From assembly GCA_025769875.1 (NCBI GenBank), contig JAGFNK010000175.1:1-64000 (forward strand): 64,000 bases of DNA, read 5' to 3'. A program made the translations under genes and the position numbers. The stretch is from Russula earlei. Taxonomy: Eukaryota; Basidiomycota; Agaricomycetes; Russulales; Russulaceae. Positions 12,405-23,794 of this stretch are shown piece by piece (position 1 is the stretch's first letter; each line of letters starts with the position of its first letter). The notes beneath the pieces were generated by a model. It saw nothing but the letters and a program-made list of their open reading frames with translations. It had not been told where the DNA came from and made no database searches.

Positions 12405-13619
12405 CTAGACGTGAGAAGGGGACCGAAGCTGGACGACGCGAGGTATCGAGTCGTGGTCTCCAGCGGCTGTGGTAATGGCGTGTGGTGATTTGTGAAGGAT
12501 GGCTGAGGCCAGGTGTGGTGACGAGGGGTGTGGTCGAGTCGCAACGCGAGGAGGGGGAGACGATGCAAAGGAGAGGCTGGAGGGGGGATAGGGAGAGTGC
12601 TGGTGGGTGGTCGCTTGGGCGCTGATGGCGCTGCCGAACGTGATTGCGGGTGGGACAATTGGAGAACTTGGATGGCAGATGCGAGGGAGAGGAGCAAGGG
12701 GGTGTGGAAGTAGAAAGGGAGAGGGAAGACGGTGGCAGGCTGGGAAATGGACGCATAGGCGGCGTGCAGATCTCTGACTAACAAAATGAGAGTCTAGTAA
12801 AAAAGGGGAGAAAAGCATACCGAAATGTACAGTAGCAACACCGTCCGATGGCAACAAAGATGGTGGCATGGTACAGGGCTCTTCGGCTGTGTGTTGTGAC
12901 TCATCAGTGCATGGTGAAGGCGGGGGCGTTGAGGGCGAGGGCGTGCGGCGGTTGATGGGGGTGAGGGTGGCGTGCTGGTGGTGACGATGATGATGATGTG
13001 AGGACGAAGAGGAGATGGCACGAAAGGAATATGCACATATGTACTCTTGTAAGTGATTCGCGGCCAGCCATATAGCTGTGTGGGTGAGTCGACATCGAGG
13101 CCGTGCACCTTTGCGACAATTTTGCATGTCTTGTGGTCCGTGCGTTTGTGCTGTAGTGAGTTCCCAGGCTTCTGCATTTATATAGGCATAGGACTCTTCC
13201 TCCCCATCCTCATCAATAGCAGGAAGGGATGTCTTGGAAGCCTGAGCTCGTGGTTGTGATCGCTTCGGTCGAGTGGGAGTGCCTGAGCTGTCACTTTCAT
13301 TTCCACCAGTTTTTTTTTGGGCAGCCTTCCTTTGGCCAGTAGTACGTGTCAGTGCAGGCCGGCATTTTGAAGCACGTTGCTTCGAGCCCATGCACATTGC
13401 TTCAAGCCCATGAAGGTTTAGGGGGTTGAAATGGAGGGGTAGAGCAAGGTATGGTGAGCAGCTCTGGGAAGGGAAGAACGCCCTGTCGTCGTCCTGGAGT
13501 AGGAGTTTGGACAGGTGGACGGTTGATGAATAAGCCACACGACTCTTTACGCACTGTCTCGTCTGTCGCCTCGCCCATCGCCACAGTAGCCTCAGTCGTG
13601 CCAGCCGCCGACTTCGCAT
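12405..13619 (-). CDS. Unrecognised frame inside the TIR element
   Basis: A 404-codon minus-strand frame. The plausible start is ATG 13391 (MGSKQRASKC). The first 70 residues from there are basic, then acidic and disordered (KRSQPRAQASKTSLPAIDEDGEEES). The rest is low in recognisable features, with His/Ser/Pro-rich runs that may be intron or non-coding. It could be the surviving first exon of a transposase or accessory protein. I do not recognise a family. Confidence 0.3.
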   Translation of the reverse strand: MRSRRLARLRLLWRWARRQTRQCVKSRVAYSSTVHLSKLLLQDDDRAFFPSQSCSPYLALPLHFNPLNLHGLEAMCMGSKQRASKCRPALTRTTGQRKAAQKKTGGNESDSSGTPTRPKRSQPRAQASKTSLPAIDEDGEEESYAYINAEAWELTTAQTHGPQDMQNCRKGARPRCRLTHTAIWLAANHLQEYICAYSFRAISSSSSHHHHRHHQHATLTPINRRTPSPSTPPPSPCTDESQHTAEEPCTMPPSLLPSDGVATVHFGMLFSPFLLDSHFVSQRSARRLCVHFPACHRLPSPFLLPHPLAPLPRICHPSSPIVPPAITFGSAISAQATTHQHSPYPPSSLSFASSPPPRVATRPHPSSPHLASAILHKSPHAITTAAGDHDSIPRVVQLRSPSHV

Positions 13620-14500
13620 CAGTCTCCGTCTTAGCCTCGCCCATACTCATCAGTTCAGCCCAGTCCATCATAGCACCAGCATCACCAGCCACCGCCATCT
13701 CCACCCTGCCCTCAGCCTCAGCCTTCTCAGTCTCAGCCGCCGCCACCACGCCCCTAGTTTTGCCAGCCGTCTCCATTGCCCCACCTTCAGATCAGTCAAC
13801 CGCCGCCACCGCGCTCTTAGCCTTGCCAGCCGCCTTAGTCTCATCAGCTGCCGCCGTAGCCTCAGCCTCAGCCACTGACGTCTTACCGCCACACACCGCC
13901 GCCTCCACCACCGTCTCACAAGCCACCGCCGCCATGCCCTTGTCAGCCACAGCCGCCGTCACCCCTGCGTTGCCCTCAGTCGTCGCCTCTGCCCCATCCG
14001 CCTCCACCGTCGCACCAGCTCAGTCTGCCGCCACCTTCTCAGTCTCAGCCTCAGTCTTCTCAGTCACAGCCGCTGCTTTAGTAGTTTCGCGCGACACCAG
14101 CACCACCCCAGAAGACCAAGAAGGCCTCGGCCACGAACTTAGCCACAACATGCCACAACAGGAGCAGAAGCCGCCACCACGCTGCTGCCGCCGCAGGAGA
14201 AGCAGTCGCCAACGCCAACAGCACACCGTATGCCACCTCCCACATCGCCTCCCCATCCATTCGCACGCTCTCGCCCACGTCTGCTGCCGACACCTGCAGT
14301 GGAGACGACCCCGCCACCGCCGCCGCAAGACAACAGATCCCACCCCCACACAAGCCACCCCACACATCCTCTTTCTCGAATCCTCACCACCTACATCTCT
14401 ATCTACAAACTCATGCTCACCGCCTACGCCTTCGCTCCTCGTCCACGCGTACTGCCACCACCTGCAATGGAGACGACTCCTGTATATAAAAACACCCTAG
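13451..14500 (+). other. Low-complexity Ala/Ser/Val/Thr-coding frame in TIR element
   Basis: A 349-codon plus-strand frame made mostly of Ala, Ser, Val, Thr and Pro from GCC/TCA-type repeats (13550-14090), followed by a basic, His/Pro-rich part. The composition is that of degenerate short tandem repeats rather than a folded protein, and the opposite strand is open too over part of it. A real product is doubtful. Confidence 0.3.
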
Positions 14501-14639
14501 CTACTCTGTAGTAGAAAGAGTTCAGAATAGGACCCCTCTTTGCAACCCACTCCTCTCTGTCTGTGAAAAACAAGAAGGATGGTCAGAATTGAGAGGTGAG
14601 AGGGGTGATGAGTGGCTGGCCACGACTCCAATTGCACTG

Positions 14640-14986
14640 GAAATAACATTGCACACCACAACACTTGAGTCAAAAACACTATGGGGCTGCCTCAAGACAG
14701 CCCATGGGTACAACATGAGGGAAAAATAATAGATATAGACCATGATTTTGAGTTGTAATTCATCTAATACACATGTGGAGGTGGCTTGAGTCCAGCTCCA
14801 CCAATTCTCACTCAAATCTCATGAAAACAATGGGGCTGCCTAGCCCTCATTCAGGCGATTCAGGGACAATAAATTTCATATGAATTGAAGCTGTTTTGAG
14901 GGAGATATTCATCCCGCATGTTTGAGGGGGTTTCTGTGCCGATTTGGGTGGAATTCAAGCTCCGCCAAGTGTGCTGAAAACGGCAA
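14640..14986 (-). repeat. Right terminal inverted repeat
   Basis: The inverted partner of 11751-12098. It ends CTGAAAACGGCAA at 14986, next to the TA target copy. Confidence 0.88.
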
Positions 14987-17597
14987 TAATTCAGGAATCA
15001 GTGGTAATGGGTATGCGTCTTTGATAGTCGCTGTATTCAGGGCTCTGTAGTCTTGTACTGGTTGTAGAGTTCCTTCTTTCTTTTCTACAAAGAAGAATGG
15101 GCTGGCAATAGCTGCTTTCGATGGTTGAATAGTGCCTCTCTTCAAATGTTCGTCTAGATATTCTTTTAGGGCTTGTAATTCCTTGGGGGTCAGTCAATAG
15201 ATGCCACAATCATGTCAGGTGACTCCTGGTTTCAGGTTGATTGCATGGTCCCATGGTTGGTGAGCAGGGAGACATTGGGAAGCTTGTTCATCAAACACCT
15301 TTCACCATTTCAGGAATTGGGGGGGGAATGAGTTCGTCTAGTGGTGTTTCAGATGTTGCTAACTTAGTAGCATTGTTGATTTTGCTTGTATGTTAATTGT
15401 TACTGGTCTAAAAGCATTGTAGATTTGTTCATCCATGCATGGGTTCAACAATCCTTCAGTATCTGGGAAGATTAGTGCAGCAACATTTGCGAACTTGGGT
15501 TCTTCTTCTTCAGGAAAAGTAAGCACTTGTATTTGGTAATTCTGCGTTCCAGATGCAGATGCAATGGTTATACTTGGGTGCGTCATAAGGCAGGTTTGGG
15601 GGCAATTCTTTAGTGTGATTGTATTGTTTTCCCAATCAATATCTGGGTTATGGTGTCATAACCAATCTGTTCCTAGGATAATGTCATGGTCTCCAATGTT
15701 AGTGACAAGGAATTCTGCTTGTTCATCATGGGTAGCGCCTGTGTGCACTCAAATACGAAGTCTCTGGATAGTGCTAAAGTGTATTAGTCCATTGGCATTT
15801 TGTGTTCCATCCACATTTTGTGCAGGCAATGGTCTGGTCATGGTTTGGAGGTATAGGATGGTGTCTTTGTGCAAATCGTTCATGAATTATCATTCCTTCT
15901 GCCCCACTGTCAAGTAGGGCTCTTGCACCAATTTCTTTGCCACTTGTCTTCCCCACCAGGGTAACTTTCAAGGCAATGGATGGGGAGTGGATATTCTTGG
16001 TAAAAACCTTGGTGATTTCTCATTGTATCATACTGATTTGGACTGTGTCCCTTCTTGGTGCAGAAGGGGGGGCAATCAAAAATCCATAGGAGCTGATCTA
16101 GGGTGAGGGATTGAGTCTGCAAGTGTATCTCTCCAGGTAGTCAATGACATGACAGGAACTGGTTCTTCTTGTGCAGGTTCAATATTTTCATCTTGAATAG
16201 TAGTGGCCCTTACTGTTTGGGGGTGAGATCCTTGTCTTTGATGTCCTTGGGCTGCTTTCTTTGCTCTACACTGGTTTGCCATATGGTTCTTCTTTCCACA
16301 GTAATAACAGAGGTTGTTCTTGCGTTGAAACTCTTTCTCTGCATCTCTGAGGGGTTTCCTTTCACTTCTGGATTCCCAGGGTTGTTTGTTAGGTTCCCCT
16401 TGGTACAAGTTAATTTCCAATGGATTATCTGATCCTTGAGTGTTTAATCCTCAGACATGCACAGAGCATCCTCCTTGAAAGGCTGTGGAATTGTACAGGT
16501 GGAATAGGTTGTCAAATTCTCATGCTGCTTTGACAAGGGCTGCAAGGGTAGTGGGTGTCAGTGTGATTCCCAATATCTTCTGATGTAGGGCTGGGTTAAT
16601 GTTCTTTCTGAATGCGTACATCTTTGTCCTCTCATCGGTGGTAGCTCATGATGCATGGTGTGACCATTCCTGATACCATTCATTAAATGGTAGTTTCCCT
16701 TGATAGTAAGTGTGCATGGTGTTAGTGGAGGCTAATTCTGCTTCTGCAGGGATGAAATGATCAGCAAAGGCTTTCTTGAAGTCATCCCATGATCCATAGT
16801 CTGCTACTGTATGAGCCATAGCTTTAGTAGTCTGTTCTCTAGCTCATGCTCTGGCAGGTGTTCCTACTTTAAAGTGGGTTAGTGCAGCGGTGACCTTTTT
16901 GCTTTTGTCTGTAAAGGAGTTGCCATTAATGTAGTAATAATTGGCTAGGGCTGCCCAAAAGGCTTCTGCATTATCAGCCTTTCCATCAAAGGGTTCTGGG
17001 GCAGTTCCTACAAGGCGTGGATTGTTTTGACATGGTGGTGTTCTGAGTTGTTGCGGTTGTAACAATAGGTGGGGCTGAACCTTGTAATTGGATCCTAGTT
17101 GGAGTGAGTGCTTGAGGGACTGTTTGTGGTATGTTGCTAACTGTATGAGGGGTAGGTTGTTGAGTATTACACTGGGTGGAGGGTCCTGGAGTAGCACTTT
17201 GAGTGCTTGGTGCAGTTCCTAAGATAGTGGTAACTTCTTGAGTTGCTCTGGCCGTAAAATCAACTTCTCGGTTGTTGTAGTAAACCCAATGTTTTCTAGA
17301 ATGGCTCCACTTGACTAGCTTATCCAGGAAGAGACCTGTATAGTTATAGGGATTGAAGTCTTTAACATTCTCTGCTCCTGGGGCTGCTGCTTTAAGTTGT
17401 TCAGTGGTAACTTCGTTGTTGTTGTCTTCGTATAACCAAGTGTCTGAAAGATTCCTGTGGTTGATAATAGATGCACCTGCAAATCTTCCTCGGTAACAGT
17501 GATCTTGGATGTCGTAACTGAGGTTTTCAAATAGGAGTGGGATTAGATTTTCCTCTTCATCAGTGATATCTCTCCTAGTGCTCATAGATCTAGACAA
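14987..17597 (-). pseudogene. gypsy-C gag, protease and N-terminal RT
   Basis: Minus strand from 17597: a gag N-terminal part (MSRSMSTRRDITDEEENLIP), a frameshift near 17000-17040, then the capsid-like core (EPFDGKADNAEAFWAALANYY, about 16910-17000; KAFADHFIPAEAE, about 16750). A CCHC knuckle CYYCGKKNHMANQC follows near 16265-16310. The aspartic protease has ALLDSGAEGMIIHERFA (near 15870-15920). The RT start ([21 protein letters not shown], near 15030-15100) runs into the TIR element at 14986. TGA codons interrupt it at 16844, 16646, 16520, 16451, 15215 and 15194, all in one frame register within gag and all where arginine fits (for example AA-stop-EFDNLF for AAREFDNLF). Confidence 0.88.
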
Positions 17598-17599
17598 CA

Positions 17600-20129
17600 G
17601 TTATAGTCCAATGGCCATTGTTCCAAGGATATGCAATGGTGTAGGCTGGTTTCAGTCAAATGGTGTTGGGTCTTCCTTGGTGTCTTCTTAAGTGGATTCA
17701 GGAGTATTCTTTGGTGATGCTACTTTGTGTTAAGACTACTCGGGTTTCTCACAAGTATCCTTTGAATTCTGCTGGTGAGATAGCAAAGTCATTTATCTCT
17801 CTGGTGGGATGTTGATACACTACAAAGTGTGTTGTCCTTAAATGCCAAGCCTGCGTACAATAGTTCTTGAATTCAAGTAGTTCTCTTTTTGATCGCATAG
17901 GTAGGTTTAGAGCTAAGAAAGATTGTTCTGGCAAGTAAGAATGTAGTTCAGTATTTCTAATGTTGATACTATCAGGGGATTTGACTAAAGGTGATGCAAA
18001 GGGTTGGGGAGGTATAACAGGTGTAGGAATACGACTGGTAAACAAGGGTACATAGGTGTGATGGGGAGTTGGAGGCAATGGTCTTTCAACAAGGAAGCCT
18101 CTCACATTGGGGACTGTTTCTCTAGAGGGAGCTTGCTGAGATGGTGTGCGTCTTCTGTGTCAGGGAGCCAGATTTATTGAAATGGGAGGTGATAATTGCC
18201 TGGTGTCCACAAGGTAATTCTGTTAGGAGTGGGAGGTGTGTCTGGTCAATAACCGCATGTGCAATACTCTGCTTTGCAGTTACACCTGGTAATCCATGGA
18301 TCTGTCTCAGTATCTTCTGTACTGGTGGACCAACATTCTTGACTGGTTGGGACAGTGGTTTGGATCGGCATGAGGTGTTGAGGGACAAGACTTGAGGCTT
18401 CTAGGACTGCTAGGACTGAATAATATGTAGGGGGACCAGTATATGAGGCATCTGGGCTGGTAATTGCCCAAGGTTGGTTGTAATCTACATTGTATAACCA
18501 GGAGTTAGTTTCCCAGTCAAAGGTGTTATGTATTCCTGGTACAACTGTGAGTTGGACATAAGATCAATCCTCTCTTTGTATTCTGTTAAGGTGTAGGTGG
18601 TAGAACTGGACTGTGAGGCAATAGTAACTGATATATGTCCACCCCAAATAGAATAGACGATATCCTGTTCTCAAAGAGTGGACAATGGTGTGGTGGCATG
18701 GTTGGATGACTCTGGTCCAGAGATTTAATTCACTGGTGTGTAGGGATTGGTAGTCCACTGGTTGTCCTTGGATGTTCTTTGCTTGAGCAAGGTGCCAATA
18801 TAACAATTGTTGTCATGCTGGTGGTAGAAGTCAACTAAGAGTTTCAACATATAGCAGGTGTTCATTGTGGCTTAAGAGTTGTCCAAAAGGCAAGACTCCA
18901 AGGAACTCTTTGATGATAAGGTGGGGGAAGTCCTTGTGGGGTGGTTCAATTTCTGGTACACTGTGTAGGTTGGTTAAAGTGGTGACAAGGAATGTGATGG
19001 AGGTCCAAGTTTGATAATGATTTAGGCTTAAGACATGTCTAGTGATAGCATCTTCTTCTTTGTCTTCTTCTAAGGTGTATTCTCGAGGCACTTTTAGTTA
19101 AGACAAAAAAAGGATCTTTATTTGATCTTTATTGAAGTGTTACAAGGATGGTTCTTACTTTTAAGAACCATGCGCAAGATCTATGGTTTGTGAACAATAA
19201 TTCTCGACTAACTTGAGAGGGTTGGCAGGGACACAAGGCGAGAAGCACAAGTGAAGTAGCTGAGGGTTAAAACATATGGTGTTGACCGTATAGGTCAAGT
19301 AGTGGTGCAAGGATACATGGTTACTTCCTTCCTCAAAGTGTAAGCAACTGTATGCAAAGGCTAGATGTCTGTCCAAGAAGTCATGTATGATAGATAAGCA
19401 AAAGGAACCTTCGTACGCAGGACGGTAAATGGGTGTAAAGTAAGAAGCTTTCTGAACAAAGAAGTGTTAAAAACATAAGTGAGGCATCCAAGGGGGAAGT
19501 CAGCATCTGGGGCATGTATTCCTACAGAGGAACAGATGCCAAAGGGGGTGAGATGATACTGTGTGGCAAGGGCAGTGTTGGAGGGCTCCACTGCAAAAGT
19601 GTGGACGATGCAAGCACAGAAGGCAGTGGTGTAGGTGTCTGTAAAGGTGCAACAACTTAACTGCTCTGTGGTAGGGATGCATGATAGGTGGTCTTGGTAG
19701 TTTAAGTCATGGAGGGGTTGCCACTGCTCGTAGGAATGGCTGGTGGTGGGGAGGACGAAGTACTGGTGAGGATGGAACTGAAATGCTGCACAAAGGGGAT
19801 GGTCAAGGAAGCCTTCAGGCAAGGGAGGAAGGTCTGCTTGCTGTTGCTCGTTCTGTACTGGAGGAGGGGTGCTGACAGGGACGAAGTCGCCTGGAATAGG
19901 CTGGGCAGTGACAGGGGAAGTTGGTGGGACTACTGGGGAGTCAATGATGGTGAGGGGCGATGAAGTATGGATGGGATCGAAGTTTTCAGTGAGGAGCTGG
20001 AGGGTGGTGCATGGAGTTGGTTGAAAAGGCAAAGGAAGACGCAGGGGGGTATTGACAAGAGTGGGAGAGATGGGAGTGGACACTTGAGCATTGGCTGGTC
20101 AATACAGGAATGATGAGAGACTGTCCAGA
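17600..20129 (-). pseudogene. gypsy-C leader with extra upstream reading frames
   Basis: Between the 5' LTR and gag lie about 2.5 kb, much longer than a usual leader. Minus-strand frames cover most of it: 19361-20083 (240 codons from MSTPISPTLVNTPLR, rich in Pro, Thr, His and Cys), 18831-19091, 18564-18806, 18122-18388 and 17749-18105. The last part (LHSYLPEQSFLALNLPMRS) looks like the N-terminal region of agaricomycete gag proteins. I do not recognise the 240-codon frame. It may be an extra ORF carried by this lineage or a captured sequence. Confidence 0.45.
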
Positions 20130-20967
20130 TGTCAAGACACATACTGCTGATCACTAAGGACTCAGGAGCAGGTTGGCAAGGGTCGGAACAGATGGTATGC
20201 GGCATAGACGGCATTGAACAGGAGGACGAGCCAAACGGCGAGGAGGTACGAGAGGGGTACTGGTAGATGTTGCAAGAGACAGAGGTGAAGGGTAGAGGCC
20301 AGTGTAGTGAGGGGCTTTAGACAATGTGGTCGTTGAAGAGTACCTTGAGGATGAGGGGAGACTTTAAACTGAGTGGTCGCAGGGGAGTACCCAGGAAGAT
20401 GAGAGTATCACAAATGGACAGTCTGACAACTGCCATGCTACATTGGGGCTTATATACTAGTTACAAGTTTGAGTACAAACTACAGAGAATAACTCAGACT
20501 CTTTGGACCACTCCAATCAGATTCTAAAGGCATCAACACATTGTGTCAGACCTATGGGTGACTCAGGATGATTAGGGAGACAATGGAGCAATGATATCAT
20601 GATGACATCATTGTGGAGTGCTTGGTGAGCATATGATGTCATGGTGGAGTTGCTCAGTCAGCTATGATGTCAGTGGCACTTCATGATGTCATGTAGATCA
20701 TCCAAGAGGTCTAGGAGTCCCTCCAGTGTTTTGGTAGCAAGTGGCTAAACGGTCATGTGGCCAGCACATGGTGAGTTAATCCAATATGAAGGAGGGTGTT
20801 TTTAGCAAGTCAGAGGGATTGGAAACCAGGGTCCTTTGCAATGTATGCTTTGTTAGGAGGGAAGTTGATTGGGAACAGAGGTGGGTAGAGGGTACAAAGT
20901 GAAAGGGCTTTGTTGAGTTATTAACAGGATGATATATGGCCAAGGCCTGGCCTTAGTTCACACCACA
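20130..20967 (-). repeat. 5' LTR of gypsy-C (LTR-C copy 2), complete
   Basis: An 838-base LTR on the minus strand, starting TGTGGTGTGAAC at 20967 and ending TGTCTTGACA at 20130. Its first 138 bases match 8735-8868 and its remainder matches 29486-30193. The U3 part contains several TGAYRTCA motifs (20590-20690). The minus strand has a TATATAAG box near 20450-20457, then a hairpin, then CTGTCCA. A purine tract (GGTGGGGTCAA) lies just outside the LTR start, which is usual for a 3' LTR, not a 5' LTR; see findings. Confidence 0.82.
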
Positions 20968-21311
20968 TTGACCCCACCACTTGATTTTAGAATCATTGGT
21001 GTGTGGGACCACCAATCTGAAGGAGGGGAAATGTTACCAAGTGGTTTGGGGTCCAGAAGATGCCAGAACACCTGAACTATGGACTGCGCCTCCAAGGTAC
21101 TCTTCAACGACCGCCTTGTTTAAAGCCCTCTCGCTGCACTGGCCTCTGCTCTTCGCCTCTGCCTTCTGCAACACCTACCAGTCCCCATCTGGTACCTCCT
21201 CATCATTTGGCTCATCCTCCTGTTCAACGCCGCCTTCGCTGCGTACCATCTGTTCCGACCCTTGCCCACCTGCTCCTGAGTCCTTAGTGATCAGCAGTAC
21301 GTGTCTTGACA
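20968..21311 (+). repeat. Chimeric LTR: LTR-D start joined to LTR-C end
   Basis: From 21032 the sequence TGTTACCAAGTGGTTTGGGG matches the first about 54 bases of LTR-D (34437 onward). From about 21085 it switches to the last about 227 bases of LTR-C, ending GTGTCTTGACA at 21311. A purine tract GAAGGAGGGGAAA lies just before 21032, as before a 3' LTR. No target duplication was found. 20968-21031 has nothing else recognisable. Confidence 0.7.
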
Positions 21312-21958
21312 GTGCTGAGCATGCTCCATCCCAGCCACCTACTCCTGCTCACCTGACCCCCGATTTGTCTCAAGTCGGCAGCAGCAGGAGGGCATCAACT
21401 TCACCATCAAATACCTCATTCGACTTCATAACCAACAAGCGTAAATCACCTCACATTGACAATATCCTGATGACCAAAACATCTTCAGCTAAAAAACAGA
21501 GGGGTGACACCATGGCATCTGCTGTCATGGGTGTTACAGCAGTCATGAACAGAGTTGTTGATGTCTTCGACTCAACTGTCCATTCTCTTGGTTTCTCCCC
21601 GCCCATGCCTGAATTCGCACCTGCACACACACTCACACTCGCACCTGCACCCGCACCTGCACCCGCACCCGCACCTGCACCCACACCCGCACTCGCAGGT
21701 GATACTGTACCTCGATTTTTGGCACTTCCCAAGTATGCACGCCGGACACTGGCAGTCCAACACCTTGCCAGTGATATCAAGGATATCACAAATGGTTGTT
21801 GGTTGCCAACTGATGATATTGTCCCAGCATTATCCCTGTTTGCCAATTGCGGCATCGGAGAGGTGGATGGCTACCTCGTGCTCATATCCGTGGAGTCATC
21901 ACGTGAGTTTGCATGTGGATACATACGTAATCTGGTGGAGAAAGTGAAGCGAGCGTAA
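21312..21958 (+). pseudogene. Harbinger accessory (Myb-like) protein, N-terminus lost
   Basis: The frame is open from 20981 through the chimeric LTR to 21958, but only the part from about 21312 looks like transposon protein. It has a nuclear-signal-like KRKSPHID and AKKQRGD, an Ala-Pro dipeptide run (21630-21695, from a short tandem repeat), and a conserved-looking C-terminus (ITNGCWLPTDDIVPALSLF). Fungal PIF/Harbinger elements usually carry a Myb/SANT-type DNA-binding protein next to the nuclease. The DNA-binding N-terminus would have been replaced by the LTR. The assignment rests on position and C-terminal pattern, so it is moderate. Confidence 0.5.
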
Positions 21959-22101
21959 GCGATGGTTTGTGTTGTTGTGTCATGTATGTGTATCCAAATA
22001 AATATTTCACATATTGTGAAATTACATGTGATGTGCCAAAAAAGATTTCTGTCAAAAAGTTGCACGCTTTGTCCCCATTGTTGTCCCCTCCCTTGCTCAA
22101 G

Positions 22102-23463
22102 ATGCCCGATAACCCTCATCAGCAATGGGTACAATGGCGACGCCAATGGCACCAACGGCTCTATGTCATGTTAAATATGTCAACTGTTCTCTTACTTTGC
22201 TGCCAAGCATTACTTGAGCTCCTTGAACCCCTCTATTGTCCTCCTATCCCATATCACACATCTTCATACACTGGGGCTAAGTGGGTTGAGGACCTACTCA
22301 CTGGCCATCCAGAGCGCATTCAGACTGAGCTTGGGGTGCATAAAAATGTATTTATCATCCTCCAGCAGATCCTCCAATGACTTGGTATCTCATCATCACG
22401 ACACGTCCAAGTCGAAGAACAAATTGCTATCTTCCTTTATACAGCTGTCACAGGGCTGCCATCGACACATGTCAGAGAGCGTTTTCAGCGGTCACCCCAC
22501 ACCATTTCAAAGTAAGTATCTCTCAGGTTTCTTTCAGATGTTGTCTGATGGATAGCTAGGTATTTTAAAAAAATTCTAGGCGTTCTCTCAAGCCCTCCCT
22601 TCTACACCACATTTGTGCGCCTTCCCAATGCCGATTCACCCCCTCACCCCTTCATCCAAAGCAACCCCAAATTCTTTCCATTTCTCAAGGACGTGCTGGG
22701 TGCTATTGACGGTACACATATCGACTGTTTTGCCACTGCTGCAGAGCGTGATGCGGCAAGGAACCGCAAAGGAGGTCTCATGCAGAACTGCCTCGTGGGA
22801 TGCTCATTTGACCTCTGCTTCACCTACCTGCTGACTGGTTGGGAGGGTTCCACTGCTGACGCGACACTTTTTCATGCAGCACATCATTCTGATCTTCATG
22901 TCCCAAGGGGGAAGTATTATCTTGGTGATGCGGGTTTTGCCTCGTCAGATGTACTTCTCACCCCTTATCGAGGCATGCAGTACCATCTAGCTGAATGGGG
23001 CCATGCTCGCACAAGGTGAGTCTTTGTTGTCTTACTTTCAAGTTGTCTTACTGATGTTTGTCCTAGGCCATGCACACCCAAGGAGCTGTTCAATTTGCGT
23101 CATGCCCAAGCTCGCAATGTCATTGAATGCATTTTTGGAATTCTCAAGCGGCATTTCAAGATTCTCTCACAACCCCGCAAGTATGACATGGGAGTTCAAG
23201 CATGCATCCCATGTGCACTCGCAGCACTTCACAATCTTATTCACGCATATGACTCTAGGGAGATTGGCACCTTTGACAACCAAGTGGCTGACCTCCAGAT
23301 GGACGCACAAGAAGAGGAAGTGCTGGCTGGTGAACTTGGAACAGGCCCTGTGACGCAGCGTGAGAGGGAGCAAGCAAATATCAGGCGAGATAAAATTGCT
23401 GATGACATGTGGGAGCAGTATCAGAGAATTCAGAGGGACCGCACAGAACGTGTTATTGAATAG
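22102..23463 (+). pseudogene. PIF/Harbinger DDE nuclease, three exons, one TGA
   Basis: Exons 22102-22511, 22560-23015 and 23067-23463 give 420 residues. Introns of 48 and 51 bases have GT-AG ends and keep the frame. The catalytic acidic triad is visible: D in GAIDGTHIDC, D in GWEGSTADATLFHAA, and E in NVIECIFGILKRHFK. YYLGDAGF is also typical of the HARBI1-like nuclease family. The ATG at 22102 (MPDNPHQQWVQW) starts the conserved part. One in-frame TGA at 22378-22380 (ILQ-stop-LGISSSRHV) breaks the gene where arginine is expected. Apart from that the frame is clean, so the copy was inactivated fairly late. An active enzyme would cut at transposon ends and prefer a three-base target such as TTA or TAA. 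Confidence 0.88.
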
Positions 23464-23794
23464 TATTTTTTTTCAAAAAAAGATTTTCCATTTCCTCTTC
23501 AAAAATCTCTCACTCCACGTGCATGGATCCTGGGCCCTACAGTATGCCTCGGCAACATTCAGCAGACACAAGCGGACTGAGTCAGTTCCCAGTCACGGCT
23601 GCAATCACAATACACGAATATGCAAATCACAAGCGAATAAAAACTCATATTAGAAAAAAACCTATTAGTTTATCATATATGTGATGTCACTTATATCACA
23701 CTGGTCACACCAGTCACTCCCGGAAAATCCTGAAATTCAAGTTCAAGTTCAAAGTTCAAGAATTCTCGGTTGGTATCATGGGCCTTAGAAACTG
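23464..23794. other. 3' flank of Harbinger gene, borders unclear
   Basis: AT-rich sequence with a short direct repeat (AAGTTCAAG units, 23738-23760). The transposon's right end must lie here, but I could not match an inverted terminal repeat to the left side near 21312, so the element borders stay open. Confidence 0.4.

Larger units (their letters stand above)
11749..14988. mobile_element. 3.2-kb TIR DNA transposon in gypsy-C RT, TA target duplication
   Basis: The element spans 11751-14986 and starts TTGCCGTTTTCAGC at both ends in inverted orientation. TA flanks it on both sides (11749-11750, 14987-14988). Dropping the element and one TA restores the gypsy-C RT codons for PELIDKL without a frame change, so the borders are exact. 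The inverted repeats are about 347 bases long. A TA duplication is typical of the Tc1/mariner/pogo superfamily, but such long inverted repeats are unusual there. No DDE transposase was recognised inside, so it is probably non-autonomous. Confidence 0.85.

Noticed and set aside
21619..21697. Ala-Pro run as a functional hinge
   Set aside because: It is a short tandem DNA repeat (CACCTG/CACCCG units) inside a broken transposon gene; no functional claim is warranted.
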